9,668 nucleotides of DNA from Archaeoglobales archaeon (GCA_003663055.1 QMZF01000019.1:1-9668); one strand, 5' to 3'. Shown: positions 1-7,537, counted from the first letter of the stretch. Made by a program: numbers and translations. Notes: a model not told the origin generated them from the letters alone.

Positions 1-188
1 GTTGAAATGAACTTCTCCAATTGCTCTTCGCCACCTTCAGCGACTATGAGCACCCTTCCATCGGGAAGGTTCATGACGTAACCTCTAACGCCCGTCTCTC
101 TCGCAACCTTGCGTGTGAAGTAGCGAAAACCCACACCCTGAACAACTCCGCTTATGTAAGCCGTGATGCGCTTGGTTGTACTCTTCAT
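1..188 (-). CDS. acyP: Acylphosphatase, 5' part of gene (cut by left window edge)
   Basis: Small cytosolic enzyme that hydrolyses acyl phosphates such as carbamoyl phosphate or 1,3-bisphosphoglycerate. The minus-strand frame from ATG at 188 runs open to the window edge, giving 62 residues of a family usually 90-100 long, so roughly the last third lies outside. It shows both signature motifs: [11 protein letters not shown] at residues 14-24, with R22 as the phosphate-binding arginine, and GYVMNLPDG at 36-44, with N40 as the catalytic asparagine. An in-frame stop at 201-203 and no other start nearby fix the ATG at 188. GGAG directly abuts the ATG, too close for a normal ribosome binding site, so a very short leader or leaderless start is likely. 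The gene is divergent from the FAH-family gene. Identification is firm from the motifs; the physiological substrate is not known. Confidence 0.93.
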   Translation of the reverse strand, partial: MKSTTKRITAYISGVVQGVGFRYFTRKVARETGVRGYVMNLPDGRVLIVAEGGEEQLEKFIS

Positions 189-210
189 CTCCGGGCAGTG
201 CTACTGTAGG

Positions 211-220
211 ATATTAAAAA
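211..220 (-). promoter_or_regulatory. Putative TATA box of acyP
   Basis: Read on the minus strand this is TTTTTAATAT. Its centre lies about 28 bases upstream of the acyP ATG at 188, so transcription would begin only a few bases before the start codon. This agrees with the lack of a properly spaced ribosome binding site. The call rests on composition and spacing only. Confidence 0.45.
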
Positions 221-324
221 TTACTCAAAATTACTAAGGATGGTTCAGACTCTTCGAGTCAAAGTCCAGTTACGTCTAGCTAATTACCATAAAATAAACT
301 TTTTAGATTAATTAGAAAATCTTA

Positions 325-348
325 CTTGAGCTACTGCAGTAGCTTAAG
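325..348. repeat. 24-base near-perfect palindrome, possible operator
   Basis: The core GCTACTGCAGTAGC is perfectly self-complementary. Flanks CTTGA and TTAAG extend the symmetry to 24 bases with one G:T-type mismatch and no loop. It lies about 35 bases upstream of the FAH-gene TATA box, a position suited to an upstream activator or an operator. The half-site GCTACTG recurs at 200-206. No known regulator is recognised. Confidence 0.6.
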
Positions 349-382
349 CAGCGCGAGATTAGCCTTGTTGACAGAACGGAAG

Positions 383-393
383 TAATATATTTT
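383..393 (+). promoter_or_regulatory. TATA box of the FAH-family gene / valS operon
   Basis: TAATATATTTT, preceded by purine-rich ACGGAAG that could act as a TFB recognition element. Its centre is about 27 bases from the ATG at 415, which puts the transcription start at or within a few bases of the start codon. No ribosome binding site precedes the ATG, so the mRNA is predicted to be leaderless. Confidence 0.6.
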
Positions 394-414
394 GCCAAGC
401 ATCGCCGTAAAAAC

Positions 415-1140
415 ATGGAAGCCTACGGCAGGTTTATCGCGAGAGGAGAAATTTATGAGGGTTATTTTGACATTTCTTCAGAAGGGCTGATCTTCGATGG
501 TATGGAGTTCCCGCTTTACGCTGTGAAGTTCCTCCCACCAGTCCAGCCGAGCAAGATAATTTGCGTTGGTTTGAACTACATAGACCACGCAAAGGAATTG
601 AACATGGAGCTGCCAGAAGAACCGATTATATTTATGAAGCCTTCAACAGCAGTTATTGGCCATGAGGACTTTATAGAGTTGCCCCCTCAATCAAATCGGG
701 TTGATTATGAAGGGGAACTTGCTGTCATTATCAACAGGAAATGTAGAAACGTCAGTAGCGAGGAAGCGTATGACTACGTTATGGGTTACACGTGCTTTAA
801 TGACGTCACGGCAAGAGATTTACAGCAGAAAGATGGGCAGTGGACGAGGAGCAAGTCATTCGACACTTTCGCTCCTCTTGGCCCCTACGTTGTCAGTCTT
901 TCTCCATCAAATTTAAAAATAGAAACGAGGTTGAATGGCAAGACCGTACAGAGTTCGACAACTTCGAATCTCATATTTGACGTTGCAAAGCTCATTGAGT
1001 TCATATCGTCGATAATGACGCTAAGAAAGCACGATGTGATTGCAACGGGAACGCCTGCTGGCGTTGGTAAGCTGAATAGCGGTGATGTCATCGAAATTGA
1101 AATTGAAGGAATTGGAGTGCTTAGAAACTACGTGAGGTGA
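415..1140 (+). CDS. Fumarylacetoacetate hydrolase (FAH) family protein
   Basis: Cytosolic, metal-dependent enzyme of 241 residues, typical of short prokaryotic FAH-family members acting as acylpyruvate hydrolases, oxaloacetate decarboxylases/tautomerases or hydroxyheptadienedioate isomerases. Family hallmarks are GLNYIDHA at 52-59 (H58 is the usual catalytic histidine), [12 protein letters not shown] at 95-106 with metal ligands E99 and E101, [14 protein letters not shown] at 124-137 with ligand D130, K147 before FDTFAPLGP at 149-157, and TGTPAGVG at 211-218. All expected active-site residues are present. The start at 415 fits a leaderless transcript. Its stop lies inside the ribosome binding site of valS, so the two are probably co-transcribed and coupled. 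No aromatic-degradation genes are nearby, so the substrate cannot be read from context; housekeeping repair of oxaloacetate-like metabolites is one possibility. Confidence 0.93.
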   Translation: MEAYGRFIARGEIYEGYFDISSEGLIFDGMEFPLYAVKFLPPVQPSKIICVGLNYIDHAKELNMELPEEPIIFMKPSTAVIGHEDFIELPPQSNRVDYEGELAVIINRKCRNVSSEEAYDYVMGYTCFNDVTARDLQQKDGQWTRSKSFDTFAPLGPYVVSLSPSNLKIETRLNGKTVQSSTTSNLIFDVAKLIEFISSIMTLRKHDVIATGTPAGVGKLNSGDVIEIEIEGIGVLRNYVR

Positions 1141-1141
1141 T
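1134..1141 (+). promoter_or_regulatory. Ribosome binding site that sets the valS start
   Basis: GAGGTGAT is a full match to the archaeal anti-Shine-Dalgarno sequence, lies four bases before TTG at 1146, and overlaps the stop codon of the FAH gene (1138-1140). The alternative GTG at 1137 sits inside this site and has no ribosome binding site of its own, so TTG is preferred. Confidence 0.7.
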
Positions 1142-1145
1142 CTCG

Positions 1146-3740
1146 TTGATCGAAAAGGAGTACAAAGCTAAAGAAGTTGAGGAGAAGTGGGTAAAGCAGT
1201 GGAAGGACGAAATGTACTACTTCGACTGGAATTCGAGGAAACCACATTTTATAATCGATACGCCTCCCCCCTACCCCACTGGCTCTTTCCATATAGGAAA
1301 TACCCTTAACTGGTGTTATATCGATTTCATCGCCAGATACAAGCGAATGAAGGGATACGAGGTTATGTTCCCGCAAGGCTGGGACTGCCATGGATTGCCA
1401 ACGGAGGTTAAGGTTGAAGAAATGCACGGGATAAGCAAAAATGACCTGCCTCGCGACGAATTCCGCAGACTCTGCGTTGAGTTTACAGAGAAGAACATAG
1501 AGATAATGCGAAACGCCATGCGCAGGCTTGGCTTCTCCATAGACTGGAGCAAGGAGTACATAACAATGTACCCGGAGTACTACTCAAAAACGCAGGTTTC
1601 CTTTGTCCGCATGTACAACCAGGGACTTATTTACAAAGGCTACCACCCCGTGATTTTCTGCCCGAGATGCGAAACTACGATAGCTCTTGCCGAAATCGAA
1701 TACAAGTCTGGTGTTACAAAGCTGAACTACATAAGGTTTGGCGATAGCGATGACGTTGTAATCGCAACCACTCGCCCCGAGCTAATTCCCGCATGCGTAG
1801 CAATAGCTGTGCATCCAAGCGATGAACGCTACAAGCATCTAATTGGAAGGAAAGTTCGTGTGCCTGTTGGCGGGCATGAAGTTGAGGTTATTGCGGACGA
1901 AGAAGTTGATATGGAGTATGGCACGGGGATAGTGATGATTTGCACCTTTGGCGATAGGCAGGACGTCAAGTGGTGGAAGAAGCATGGTCTTGAGCTGAGA
2001 ATGGTTCTTGACAGAACCGGCAGGCTGAACGAGAAGGCCGGAAAGTACGCTGGCCTAACGACGAGAGAGGCGAGGCAGAGAATAATCGAAGATCTAAGAG
2101 CTGAGGGCAGGCTGATAAAGCAGGAAGACGTTGAGCAGAACGTTGGCGTCTGCTGGCGATGTAAGACGCCAGTTGAAATCATTGCAGAAGAGCAGTGGTT
2201 CGTTAAGATAGACAAAGAAAGGATACTGGAAGAGGCAAGAAAAATTAAGTGGTTCCCGGAGCACATGCTTTCCCGCCTCGAAGGATGGGTAGAGGGAATG
2301 GAGTGGGACTGGGTGATAAGCAGGCAGCGCATCTTTGCAACTCCTATCCCCGTTTGGTACTGCAAGAACTGCGGAGCAATAGTTGTTGCAAAGGAGGAAT
2401 GGCTTCCAGTCGATCCTACGAAGGATAAGCCAAAGGAGCCTTGCCCGAAGTGTGGCTCAACTGAGTTTGAGGGCGAAGATGACGTCCTCGATACTTGGAT
2501 GGACTCATCAATAACCCCCCTTGCAATAACCGGCTGGCCCTATGACTGGAAGGAATATCCAACCCATCTCCGCCCACAAGGCCACGACATAATCAGGACT
2601 TGGGCTTTCTATACAATCCTGCGCTCTCTTGCTCTTGTCAACGAAATTCCGTGGTATGAAATCGTAATAAACGGGATGGTTCTTGGAGAAGATGGTAGAA
2701 AGATGAGCAAGAGTCTCGGAAACATAATCTCGCCTGAAGAAGTTTTGGAGAAGTACGGGGCTGATGCTCTAAGGCAGTGGGCCGCTACAGGCGTTGTGGG
2801 CAGCGATGTCATATTCACTTGGAAAGAAGTCATTGCTGCTTCCCGCTTCCAGCAGAAGTTCTGGAGCATCCTTCGCTTCACAATGGGTCACATTAAAGAT
2901 TACACGCCGAGCGAAGACGAGGAAAAGCTGCTCAGAATTGCCGACAGGTGGATTCTGTCGAAGCTTAATAGGCTTATCAAGGAAGTCGATGAACACATGG
3001 AAAACTATCGCTTCAGCGAAGCGTTAAAGGCGATAAGGAGCTTTACTTGGTACGAATACGCGGACAACTACCTCGAGATCGTGAAGAATAGACTCTATTC
3101 TGGAAGCGACGAGGAAAAGAGAGCAGCCAAATTCGTTCTCTACAAAGCTATGGACGCCCTGATAAGACTTCTCGCCCCCATTACACCATTTCTGGCTGAG
3201 GAGTGCTGGAGTATTTTTAAGGGCGACGGCAGCGTGCACCTGCAGAGCTATCCGCAGGCAGATGAGGCATTCATCGACAGCGAAGCGGAGAAGTGTGGGG
3301 ATCTCATGAGGGATATAGTGGCAGAAGTTAGAAGACTTAAGCACGACAAAGGCATGGCTTTGAATGCCCCACTCAAGCTCATCAAAATATTTTCACCTAT
3401 CGAAGTAGATGCGAGGGATATAGGTGGCGCGCTAAACGCTAGGGTTGAGATTTTGAGCGAGATTCCGGAGATAAGCATTAGAATTAAAGCCCTGAAACCA
3501 AAATACGGAATCCTTGGCCCGATGTTCAGGGATAAGGTCAAAAAGATAGTCAAAGCTGTTAACGAACTGAGCGAAGAGGACAAAGACAGGCTGCTGAGAG
3601 AAGGATTGGAGATTAGTATCGATGGCGAAGTAATAAAGCTCGAGAAGGACTGGTTTGAAGCGGAGATAGAGAAGGTTGTCAGCGGTAGAGAAGTTGATGT
3701 TCTTGAAGTTGGAGGCGCAATAATCGTAGTTGAAATCTAG
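1146..3740 (+). CDS. valS: Valyl-tRNA synthetase, class Ia
   Basis: Charges tRNA-Val with valine in the cytoplasm. From TTG the protein has 864 residues, full length for an archaeal ValRS (867 if started at GTG 1137). The HIGH motif appears as HIGN at 49-52 after PPPYPTGSF, and KMSKS is exact at 519-523, so the Rossmann ATP site is complete. The CP1 editing domain, which clears mischarged Thr-tRNA, lies at roughly 190-330 and has the TTRPE motif at 208-212. Four CxxC pairs at 172/175, 336/339, 406/409 and 433/436 suggest two zinc knuckles, one built across the editing domain. [11 protein letters not shown] near 445 is typical of ValRS rather than IleRS or LeuRS. An anticodon-binding helical domain follows, with a charged C-terminal region. 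It is coupled to the FAH gene and ends before a T-rich terminator. Confidence 0.97.
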   Translation: MIEKEYKAKEVEEKWVKQWKDEMYYFDWNSRKPHFIIDTPPPYPTGSFHIGNTLNWCYIDFIARYKRMKGYEVMFPQGWDCHGLPTEVKVEEMHGISKNDLPRDEFRRLCVEFTEKNIEIMRNAMRRLGFSIDWSKEYITMYPEYYSKTQVSFVRMYNQGLIYKGYHPVIFCPRCETTIALAEIEYKSGVTKLNYIRFGDSDDVVIATTRPELIPACVAIAVHPSDERYKHLIGRKVRVPVGGHEVEVIADEEVDMEYGTGIVMICTFGDRQDVKWWKKHGLELRMVLDRTGRLNEKAGKYAGLTTREARQRIIEDLRAEGRLIKQEDVEQNVGVCWRCKTPVEIIAEEQWFVKIDKERILEEARKIKWFPEHMLSRLEGWVEGMEWDWVISRQRIFATPIPVWYCKNCGAIVVAKEEWLPVDPTKDKPKEPCPKCGSTEFEGEDDVLDTWMDSSITPLAITGWPYDWKEYPTHLRPQGHDIIRTWAFYTILRSLALVNEIPWYEIVINGMVLGEDGRKMSKSLGNIISPEEVLEKYGADALRQWAATGVVGSDVIFTWKEVIAASRFQQKFWSILRFTMGHIKDYTPSEDEEKLLRIADRWILSKLNRLIKEVDEHMENYRFSEALKAIRSFTWYEYADNYLEIVKNRLYSGSDEEKRAAKFVLYKAMDALIRLLAPITPFLAEECWSIFKGDGSVHLQSYPQADEAFIDSEAEKCGDLMRDIVAEVRRLKHDKGMALNAPLKLIKIFSPIEVDARDIGGALNARVEILSEIPEISIRIKALKPKYGILGPMFRDKVKKIVKAVNELSEEDKDRLLREGLEISIDGEVIKLEKDWFEAEIEKVVSGREVDVLEVGGAIIVVEI

Positions 3741-3757
3741 CCTTTAATTCAAACGAC

Positions 3758-3768
3758 TTTTGTTTTTT
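3758..3768 (+). terminator. T-rich terminator after valS
   Basis: ACTTTTGTTTTTT lies about 20 bases after the valS stop, followed by another short T run near 3776. Archaeal RNA polymerase stops at such oligo-T tracts without needing a hairpin. It separates valS from the heat-shock operon promoter just downstream. Confidence 0.5.
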
Positions 3769-3787
3769 GAGACACTTTTGGCGAAAC

Positions 3788-3796
3788 CTTTATATA
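3788..3796 (+). promoter_or_regulatory. TATA box of the heat-shock operon
   Basis: CTTTATATA is close to the archaeal TATA consensus, preceded by GCGAAAC as a possible TFB element. Counting about 25 bases from its centre puts the transcription start near 3817-3820, inside the HSR1 operator, leaving a leader of about 30 bases before the ATG at 3850. Confidence 0.8.
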
Positions 3797-3802
3797 CCAA
3801 TA

Positions 3803-3821
3803 TACTAACCTTTTGTTAGTA
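3803..3821 (+). promoter_or_regulatory. HSR1 operator, CTAAC-N5-GTTAG palindrome
   Basis: TACTAAC-CTTTT-GTTAGTA: seven-base arms in perfect inverted symmetry around five bases. It contains exactly the CTAAC-N5-GTTAG motif reported for HSR1 of Archaeoglobus fulgidus in front of the same operon. It starts seven bases after the TATA box and covers the predicted transcription start, the placement expected for a repressor that blocks RNA polymerase. No second copy was noticed in the window. Confidence 0.88.
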
Positions 3822-3849
3822 ACCATGTAAAAATGAAAGGTGATAACGG

Positions 3850-4512
3850 ATGAACATAGACATCGTGCTCGAGGTACTAGGAAATGAAAGTAGGAGAAGG
3901 ATACTCAATCTCCTCTCCAAAAAACCGTGTTACGTCAGTGAAATTTCATACTCACTCAAAATGGCACCAAAAGCCGTATTGGAGCATCTTGAGAAGCTCG
4001 AAAAAGCCGGAATAGTATCGAGTTTCGAGGAGGGTAGAAGGAGATACTACTTCATCAACAGAAACATGAGAATAGAGATTTCGATAACACCCCATAAGTT
4101 TGAAACAACCATAACTACAGGCAACAGAAAGGCGGACGTTGAAAAGGCTATAGGGGAGGCAAAGAGGCTGTTTGAATTTAGCTTTGAAGGTAAATCCATG
4201 TCGGAATTCTGCCAAGTTATAAAGAGAATCGAGGAAATTCAGCAACACTTCTCGAGAATCCAGAACATGATAAATTCAAGAATTACCGAGATCTTTGAAC
4301 GCTTACTCGATGAAATAGAACGTAGCATAGACGATGAAGTGGAAAGGCTCGTCATACTGGGACTAACAAAAGGTGCTAGAACTCCGCTCGAAGTGGCCGA
4401 ACTGTTCGGTCTGTCGTATAAAGAGGTAGAAAGAGCCCTAGAAAGGCTCAAAGAAAGAGGACTCGTTAGAAAGGTGAGTGAAAACGGTGAAATCGTATGG
4501 GTTGTAAGTTGA
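3850..4512 (+). CDS. hsr1: Heat-shock transcriptional regulator HSR1, two winged helices
   Basis: Cytoplasmic DNA-binding protein of 220 residues that is expected to repress its own operon and be released on heat shock. Residues 4-76 form an ArsR-like winged helix: helices LGNESRRRILNLL and VSEISYSLKMAPKAVLEHL, then a wing with EEGRRRYYFI. Residues 94-165 are charged and mostly helical, suiting a dimerising coiled coil. Residues 166-218 form a second winged-helix-like unit (TPLEVAELFGLSYKEVERAL, then ERGLVRKV). The start is fixed by GGTGAT at 3839-3844, five bases before the ATG. There is no cysteine metal-binding motif of the ArsR metal sensors, which argues against metal sensing. The assignment rests on gene order (regulator, cdc48, hsp20) and on the matching operator, as known in A. 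fulgidus. The gene lies 45 bases before cdc48, same strand. Confidence 0.9.
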   Translation: MNIDIVLEVLGNESRRRILNLLSKKPCYVSEISYSLKMAPKAVLEHLEKLEKAGIVSSFEEGRRRYYFINRNMRIEISITPHKFETTITTGNRKADVEKAIGEAKRLFEFSFEGKSMSEFCQVIKRIEEIQQHFSRIQNMINSRITEIFERLLDEIERSIDDEVERLVILGLTKGARTPLEVAELFGLSYKEVERALERLKERGLVRKVSENGEIVWVVS

Positions 4513-4544
4513 TATTAAATATAATTAAATTAAAAATAAAATTT
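4513..4544 (+). promoter_or_regulatory. Pure A/T spacer, possible internal promoter for cdc48
   Basis: The stretch after the hsr1 stop is A and T only and includes TTAAATATAATT (about 4515-4526), which could serve as a TATA box. A start about 25 bases downstream would fall just at the cdc48 ribosome binding site. It may equally be an unstructured spacer in one long mRNA. Confidence 0.3.
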
Positions 4545-4551
4545 GGAGGTG
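4545..4551 (+). promoter_or_regulatory. Ribosome binding site that sets the cdc48 start
   Basis: GGAGGTG, with the GGAGGT core ending seven bases before ATG at 4558. The possible upstream starts TTG 4543 and GTG 4549 lie before or inside this site, so they are not used. Confidence 0.8.
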
Positions 4552-4557
4552 GTTCGT

Positions 4558-6924
4558 ATGGTAAAGAGGGAAGAGGTCACGCTTAAAGTTGCGGAAGCAT
4601 ATTACAGAGACGTTGGTAGAGGAATTGCCAGAATTGATCCTGAAGTGATGGAGAAACTTAGACTTCAGAGTGGTGACGTTGTTGAGATAATTGGGAAATC
4701 AACGGTGCCAGCGATAGTCTGGCCAGGATATCCCGATGACAGAGGCAAGGGGGTAATCAGAATTGACGGCAGCTTGAGAAGCAACGCAGGAGTTGGCATC
4801 GATGACAAGGTTAGAGTAAGGAAAGTAGAAGCAAAACCAGCAGATAAGGTTGTAATTGCTCCAACGGAACCCATAAGGTTAATGGGTGGAGAAGCGTACT
4901 TGCTCAGACTCCTCGAAGGAAGACCAGTAACAAGGGGACAAAAGATCAGAGTTGAGCTCTTTGGCCACACGCTCACGTTTGTTGTGACATCGACGAAGCC
5001 TGCCGGTGTCGTTATAGTTTCCCGTAGCACTGCAATAGAACTCAAAGAGAGGCCGGTAGAGGAGGTTACGAGGACAGTTCCAAGCGTGACCTATGAGGAT
5101 ATCGGAGGGCTGAAGAGAGAGCTAAGGCTAGTCAGGGAGATGATAGAACTCCCACTCAAGCATCCCGAGTTGTTCCAGCGCCTTGGCATCGATCCACCAA
5201 AGGGTGTACTGCTTTACGGCCCGCCTGGAACGGGCAAGACGCTTATAGCGAAAGCCGTTGCAAATGAGGTTAACGCTCACTTCATATCCATAAGTGGGCC
5301 GGAAATAATGAGCAAGTACTACGGCGAGTCGGAACAGCGCTTGCGTGAAATATTTGAAGAAGCTAAGGAGAATGCCCCGTCAATCATATTCATCGACGAA
5401 ATTGACTCGATAGCTCCAAAGAGGGAAGAAGTTACAGGAGAAGTCGAAAGGCGTGTTGTTGCCCAGCTCCTAGCTCTGATGGATGGGCTTGAAGCAAGAG
5501 GAGACGTAATCGTAATTGCAGCAACTAACAGGCCAGATGCCCTCGATCCAGCACTGCGAAGGCCGGGCAGGTTTGACAGGGAAATTGAAATAGGTGTGCC
5601 TGACAGAGAGGGTAGGAAGGAGATTCTCGAAATCCATACGAGAGGTATGCCCCTTGCAGAAGAAGTAAACCTCGAAGAACTTGCCGATCTAACCATTGGT
5701 TTCGTCGGAGCCGATCTCGAGGCCCTCTGCAAGGAAGCTGCGATGCACGCATTGAGGAAGAGGATGGAGAAAGGCGAGATTGACATTGAAGCAGAGGAAA
5801 TTCCAGAAGAAGTTTTAGAGAACCTACAGGTTACGAGAGAGGATTTCCTTGAAGCGCTGAAGAACATAGAGCCTTCAGCGATGCGTGAAGTGCTCGTTGA
5901 AGTGCCTAAAGTTACTTGGGAGGATGTTGGTGGGCTAGAACATGCAAAGCAAGAGTTAAAGGAAGCAGTTGAATGGCCACTCAAATACCCTGAAGTGTTC
6001 GAAACTATGAACATCAAGCCTCCAAAGGGCATACTGCTGTACGGCCCGCCTGGAACGGGCAAGACTTTGCTTGCCAAAGCCGTAGCAAACGAGAGTAATG
6101 CAAACTTCATAAGCGTTAAGGGGCCAGAGCTACTGAGCAAGTGGGTTGGAGAGAGCGAAAAACACGTTAGAGAGATGTTCAGAAAAGCGAGGCAGGTAGC
6201 TCCATGTGTACTCTTCTTTGACGAAATAGACAGCTTGGCTCCGCGCAGAGGGGGAAGTGCTGACAGCCATGTGACGGAGAGAGTTGTAAGCCAGCTACTA
6301 ACAGAGCTCGACGGAATGGAGGAGCTAAAAGATGTCGTTGTGATAGCTGCGACGAACAGGCCGGACATAGTTGATCCTGCCCTACTAAGGCCTGGGAGGA
6401 TCGAAAGGCACATCTACATTCCACCGCCAGACAAAGAGGCTAGAAAGGAGATATTCAGGATACACTTGAGGAGTGCTTTGGAAAGGGGTATCTTAGGTTA
6501 TGACACCGAAGATGTTGAAGAGGCAATAGAGAGTCTCAAGAGGGAGCTAAAGGATGAGAAGGAGCTTAAAGCGTTAGAAAAGATAAAGTCGGAAGAATTT
6601 GACATCGATAAAGTTCCTGAGGAGATCAGGGATAAGCTCAAAGACAAGCTCAACGAGATCGTACTAACTTGGCTTGCCGAGAGGACAGAAGGCTACAGCG
6701 GAGCGGACATAGAAGCTATTTGCAGAGAGGCGGGTATGCTCGCTATAAGGGAGGCAATAAAGCCTGGACTGACGAGGGAGGAGGCAAAAGAACTCGCTAA
6801 GAAGATTAGGATAACCAAGAAGTATTTCGAGAAGGCTCTCGAAAAAGTCAAGCCGAGTCTGACGAAGGAAGATATAAGAAAGTACGAGCAGATAATAGAG
6901 AACTTTCACAGAATGTACGCTTAG
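4558..6924 (+). CDS. cdc48: Cdc48/VAT-type AAA+ ATPase, two AAA rings
   Basis: Hexameric cytoplasmic unfoldase/segregase of 788 residues from ATG 4558. Residues 1-180 are the substrate-binding N domain (double-psi barrel plus a second subdomain). D1 has Walker A GPPGTGKT at 221-228, Walker B FIDEIDS with D280/E281, pore loop KYYGESE, and arginine fingers in [10 protein letters not shown]2 has Walker A at 496-503, Walker B FFDEIDS with D555/E556, pore loop KWVGESE, and LRPGRIERH where RPGRFDR is usual. Both ATPase sites look intact. Between IHLRS and [10 protein letters not shown] of D2 lie 66 residues where D1 has 11, a charged helical insert of about 55 (near 640-705). The C-terminus MYA fits the HbYX tail that docks on the 20S proteasome. 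It is the middle gene of the hsr1 operon and is therefore expected to be heat-induced. Confidence 0.96.
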   Translation: MVKREEVTLKVAEAYYRDVGRGIARIDPEVMEKLRLQSGDVVEIIGKSTVPAIVWPGYPDDRGKGVIRIDGSLRSNAGVGIDDKVRVRKVEAKPADKVVIAPTEPIRLMGGEAYLLRLLEGRPVTRGQKIRVELFGHTLTFVVTSTKPAGVVIVSRSTAIELKERPVEEVTRTVPSVTYEDIGGLKRELRLVREMIELPLKHPELFQRLGIDPPKGVLLYGPPGTGKTLIAKAVANEVNAHFISISGPEIMSKYYGESEQRLREIFEEAKENAPSIIFIDEIDSIAPKREEVTGEVERRVVAQLLALMDGLEARGDVIVIAATNRPDALDPALRRPGRFDREIEIGVPDREGRKEILEIHTRGMPLAEEVNLEELADLTIGFVGADLEALCKEAAMHALRKRMEKGEIDIEAEEIPEEVLENLQVTREDFLEALKNIEPSAMREVLVEVPKVTWEDVGGLEHAKQELKEAVEWPLKYPEVFETMNIKPPKGILLYGPPGTGKTLLAKAVANESNANFISVKGPELLSKWVGESEKHVREMFRKARQVAPCVLFFDEIDSLAPRRGGSADSHVTERVVSQLLTELDGMEELKDVVVIAATNRPDIVDPALLRPGRIERHIYIPPPDKEARKEIFRIHLRSALERGILGYDTEDVEEAIESLKRELKDEKELKALEKIKSEEFDIDKVPEEIRDKLKDKLNEIVLTWLAERTEGYSGADIEAICREAGMLAIREAIKPGLTREEAKELAKKIRITKKYFEKALEKVKPSLTKEDIRKYEQIIENFHRMYA

Positions 6925-6929
6925 CTTGG

Positions 6930-6938
6930 GGAGGTGAT
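6930..6938 (+). promoter_or_regulatory. Ribosome binding site that sets the hsp20 start
   Basis: GGAGGTGAT, the full archaeal Shine-Dalgarno, ends four bases before ATG 6943. The other candidates, GTG 6934 and ATG 6937, are part of the site itself. Confidence 0.75.
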
Positions 6939-6942
6939 GGAA

Positions 6943-7476
6943 ATGGTCTGGAAGAGGAGGAGGAGAAGAGACTGGGACGACATATTTGATGAATTTTTTG
7001 GACGAGAGTTTGAGATGTTTGACGAAATCGTTGAAAGAATGATGAGAGACTTTGACGAAATATTCAGGAGAGCATCGAGCGGAGAAATCAAGCCAATAGT
7101 CAGGGGCTTCTCCATAAGGATCGGCCCGGATGGTAAACCAGAGATAAGGGAGTTTGGGACCAAACCAGAGGCAGTAAGACAGGAGGGCATTGAAGAGAGA
7201 AGACCACTTATCGATGTTATGGAGACAGATGAAGAAGTACACGTGATAGCAGAAATGCCAGGAGTCAATAAAGAGGACATAGATGTCAATGCCAGCGAGA
7301 CCTCCGTTGAAATAAAGGCTGAGGGAGAGAGCAGGAAATACTATGAAGTTGTTGACCTGCCGTGTGAAGTAGTTCCAGATTCAGCAAAGGCTAGGTATAA
7401 CAACGGAGTGCTGGAGATTATTTTCAGGAAGAAACATCCTAAGAAGGAAGACAAAAAGAAGATCAAGATTGAGTAA
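6943..7476 (+). CDS. hsp20: Small heat-shock protein, Hsp20/alpha-crystallin family
   Basis: ATP-independent holdase that binds unfolding proteins in large oligomers, 177 residues from ATG 6943. The N-terminal arm (1-86) begins with a run of arginines (RRRRR at 5-9) followed by acidic, aromatic helices such as DDIFDEFFG. The alpha-crystallin domain spans about 87-164, from RPLIDVMETDEEVHVIAEMP to the hallmark ARYNNGVLEI at 150-159. The C-terminal tail KKKIKIE carries the IXI motif (I174, I176) that docks onto a neighbouring subunit. It starts 18 bases after the cdc48 stop with its own strong ribosome binding site, so it is the last gene of the heat-shock operon and should be co-induced with Cdc48, which could process the substrates it holds. 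A T-rich terminator follows. Confidence 0.95.
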   Translation: MVWKRRRRRDWDDIFDEFFGREFEMFDEIVERMMRDFDEIFRRASSGEIKPIVRGFSIRIGPDGKPEIREFGTKPEAVRQEGIEERRPLIDVMETDEEVHVIAEMPGVNKEDIDVNASETSVEIKAEGESRKYYEVVDLPCEVVPDSAKARYNNGVLEIIFRKKHPKKEDKKKIKIE

Positions 7477-7501
7477 TTTTTTAATTTATTTAATTATTTT
7501 T
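7477..7501 (+). terminator. T-rich terminator of the heat-shock operon
   Basis: Directly after the hsp20 stop come runs of T (TTTTTT, then TTATTT and ATTTTT) with no clear hairpin, the usual archaeal intrinsic terminator. Confidence 0.6.
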
Positions 7502-7518
7502 CGAATTTTCTTGTTCAA

Positions 7519-7531
7519 GTAATAAAAAAAT
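7519..7531 (-). terminator. T-rich terminator of the cytochrome operon
   Basis: On the minus strand a run of seven T lies within 20 bases of the stop of the last cytochrome gene. Together with 7477-7501 it forms a short terminator zone between convergent operons. Confidence 0.5.
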
Positions 7532-7537
7532 TATAAA

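Larger units (their letters stand above)
189..414. other. Divergent intergenic region, acyP / FAH-family gene
   Basis: A/T-rich spacer of 226 bases holding the promoters of both divergent genes. No tRNA or further gene was found. It contains a small hairpin (GACTC-TTC-GAGTC, 248-260), a near-perfect 24-base palindrome (325-348), and a repeat of the palindrome half-site GCTACTG at 200-206 beside the predicted acyP start. Confidence 0.7.

Noticed and set aside
21..209. Plus-strand 62-residue open frame at the left edge
   Set aside because: The minus strand in this stretch reads as acylphosphatase with both active-site motifs, so the plus frame is a shadow.
280..315. Inverted CTAATTA / TAATTAG pair in the acyP-FAH spacer
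   Set aside because: Seven-base A/T-rich arms separated by 22 bases are expected by chance in such an A/T-rich spacer.
5319..6413. Long 364-residue minus-strand open frame opposite cdc48
   Set aside because: It is antisense to a highly conserved AAA+ coding sequence, is serine-rich low-complexity protein, shows no domain, and mirrors the codon bias of the plus strand.
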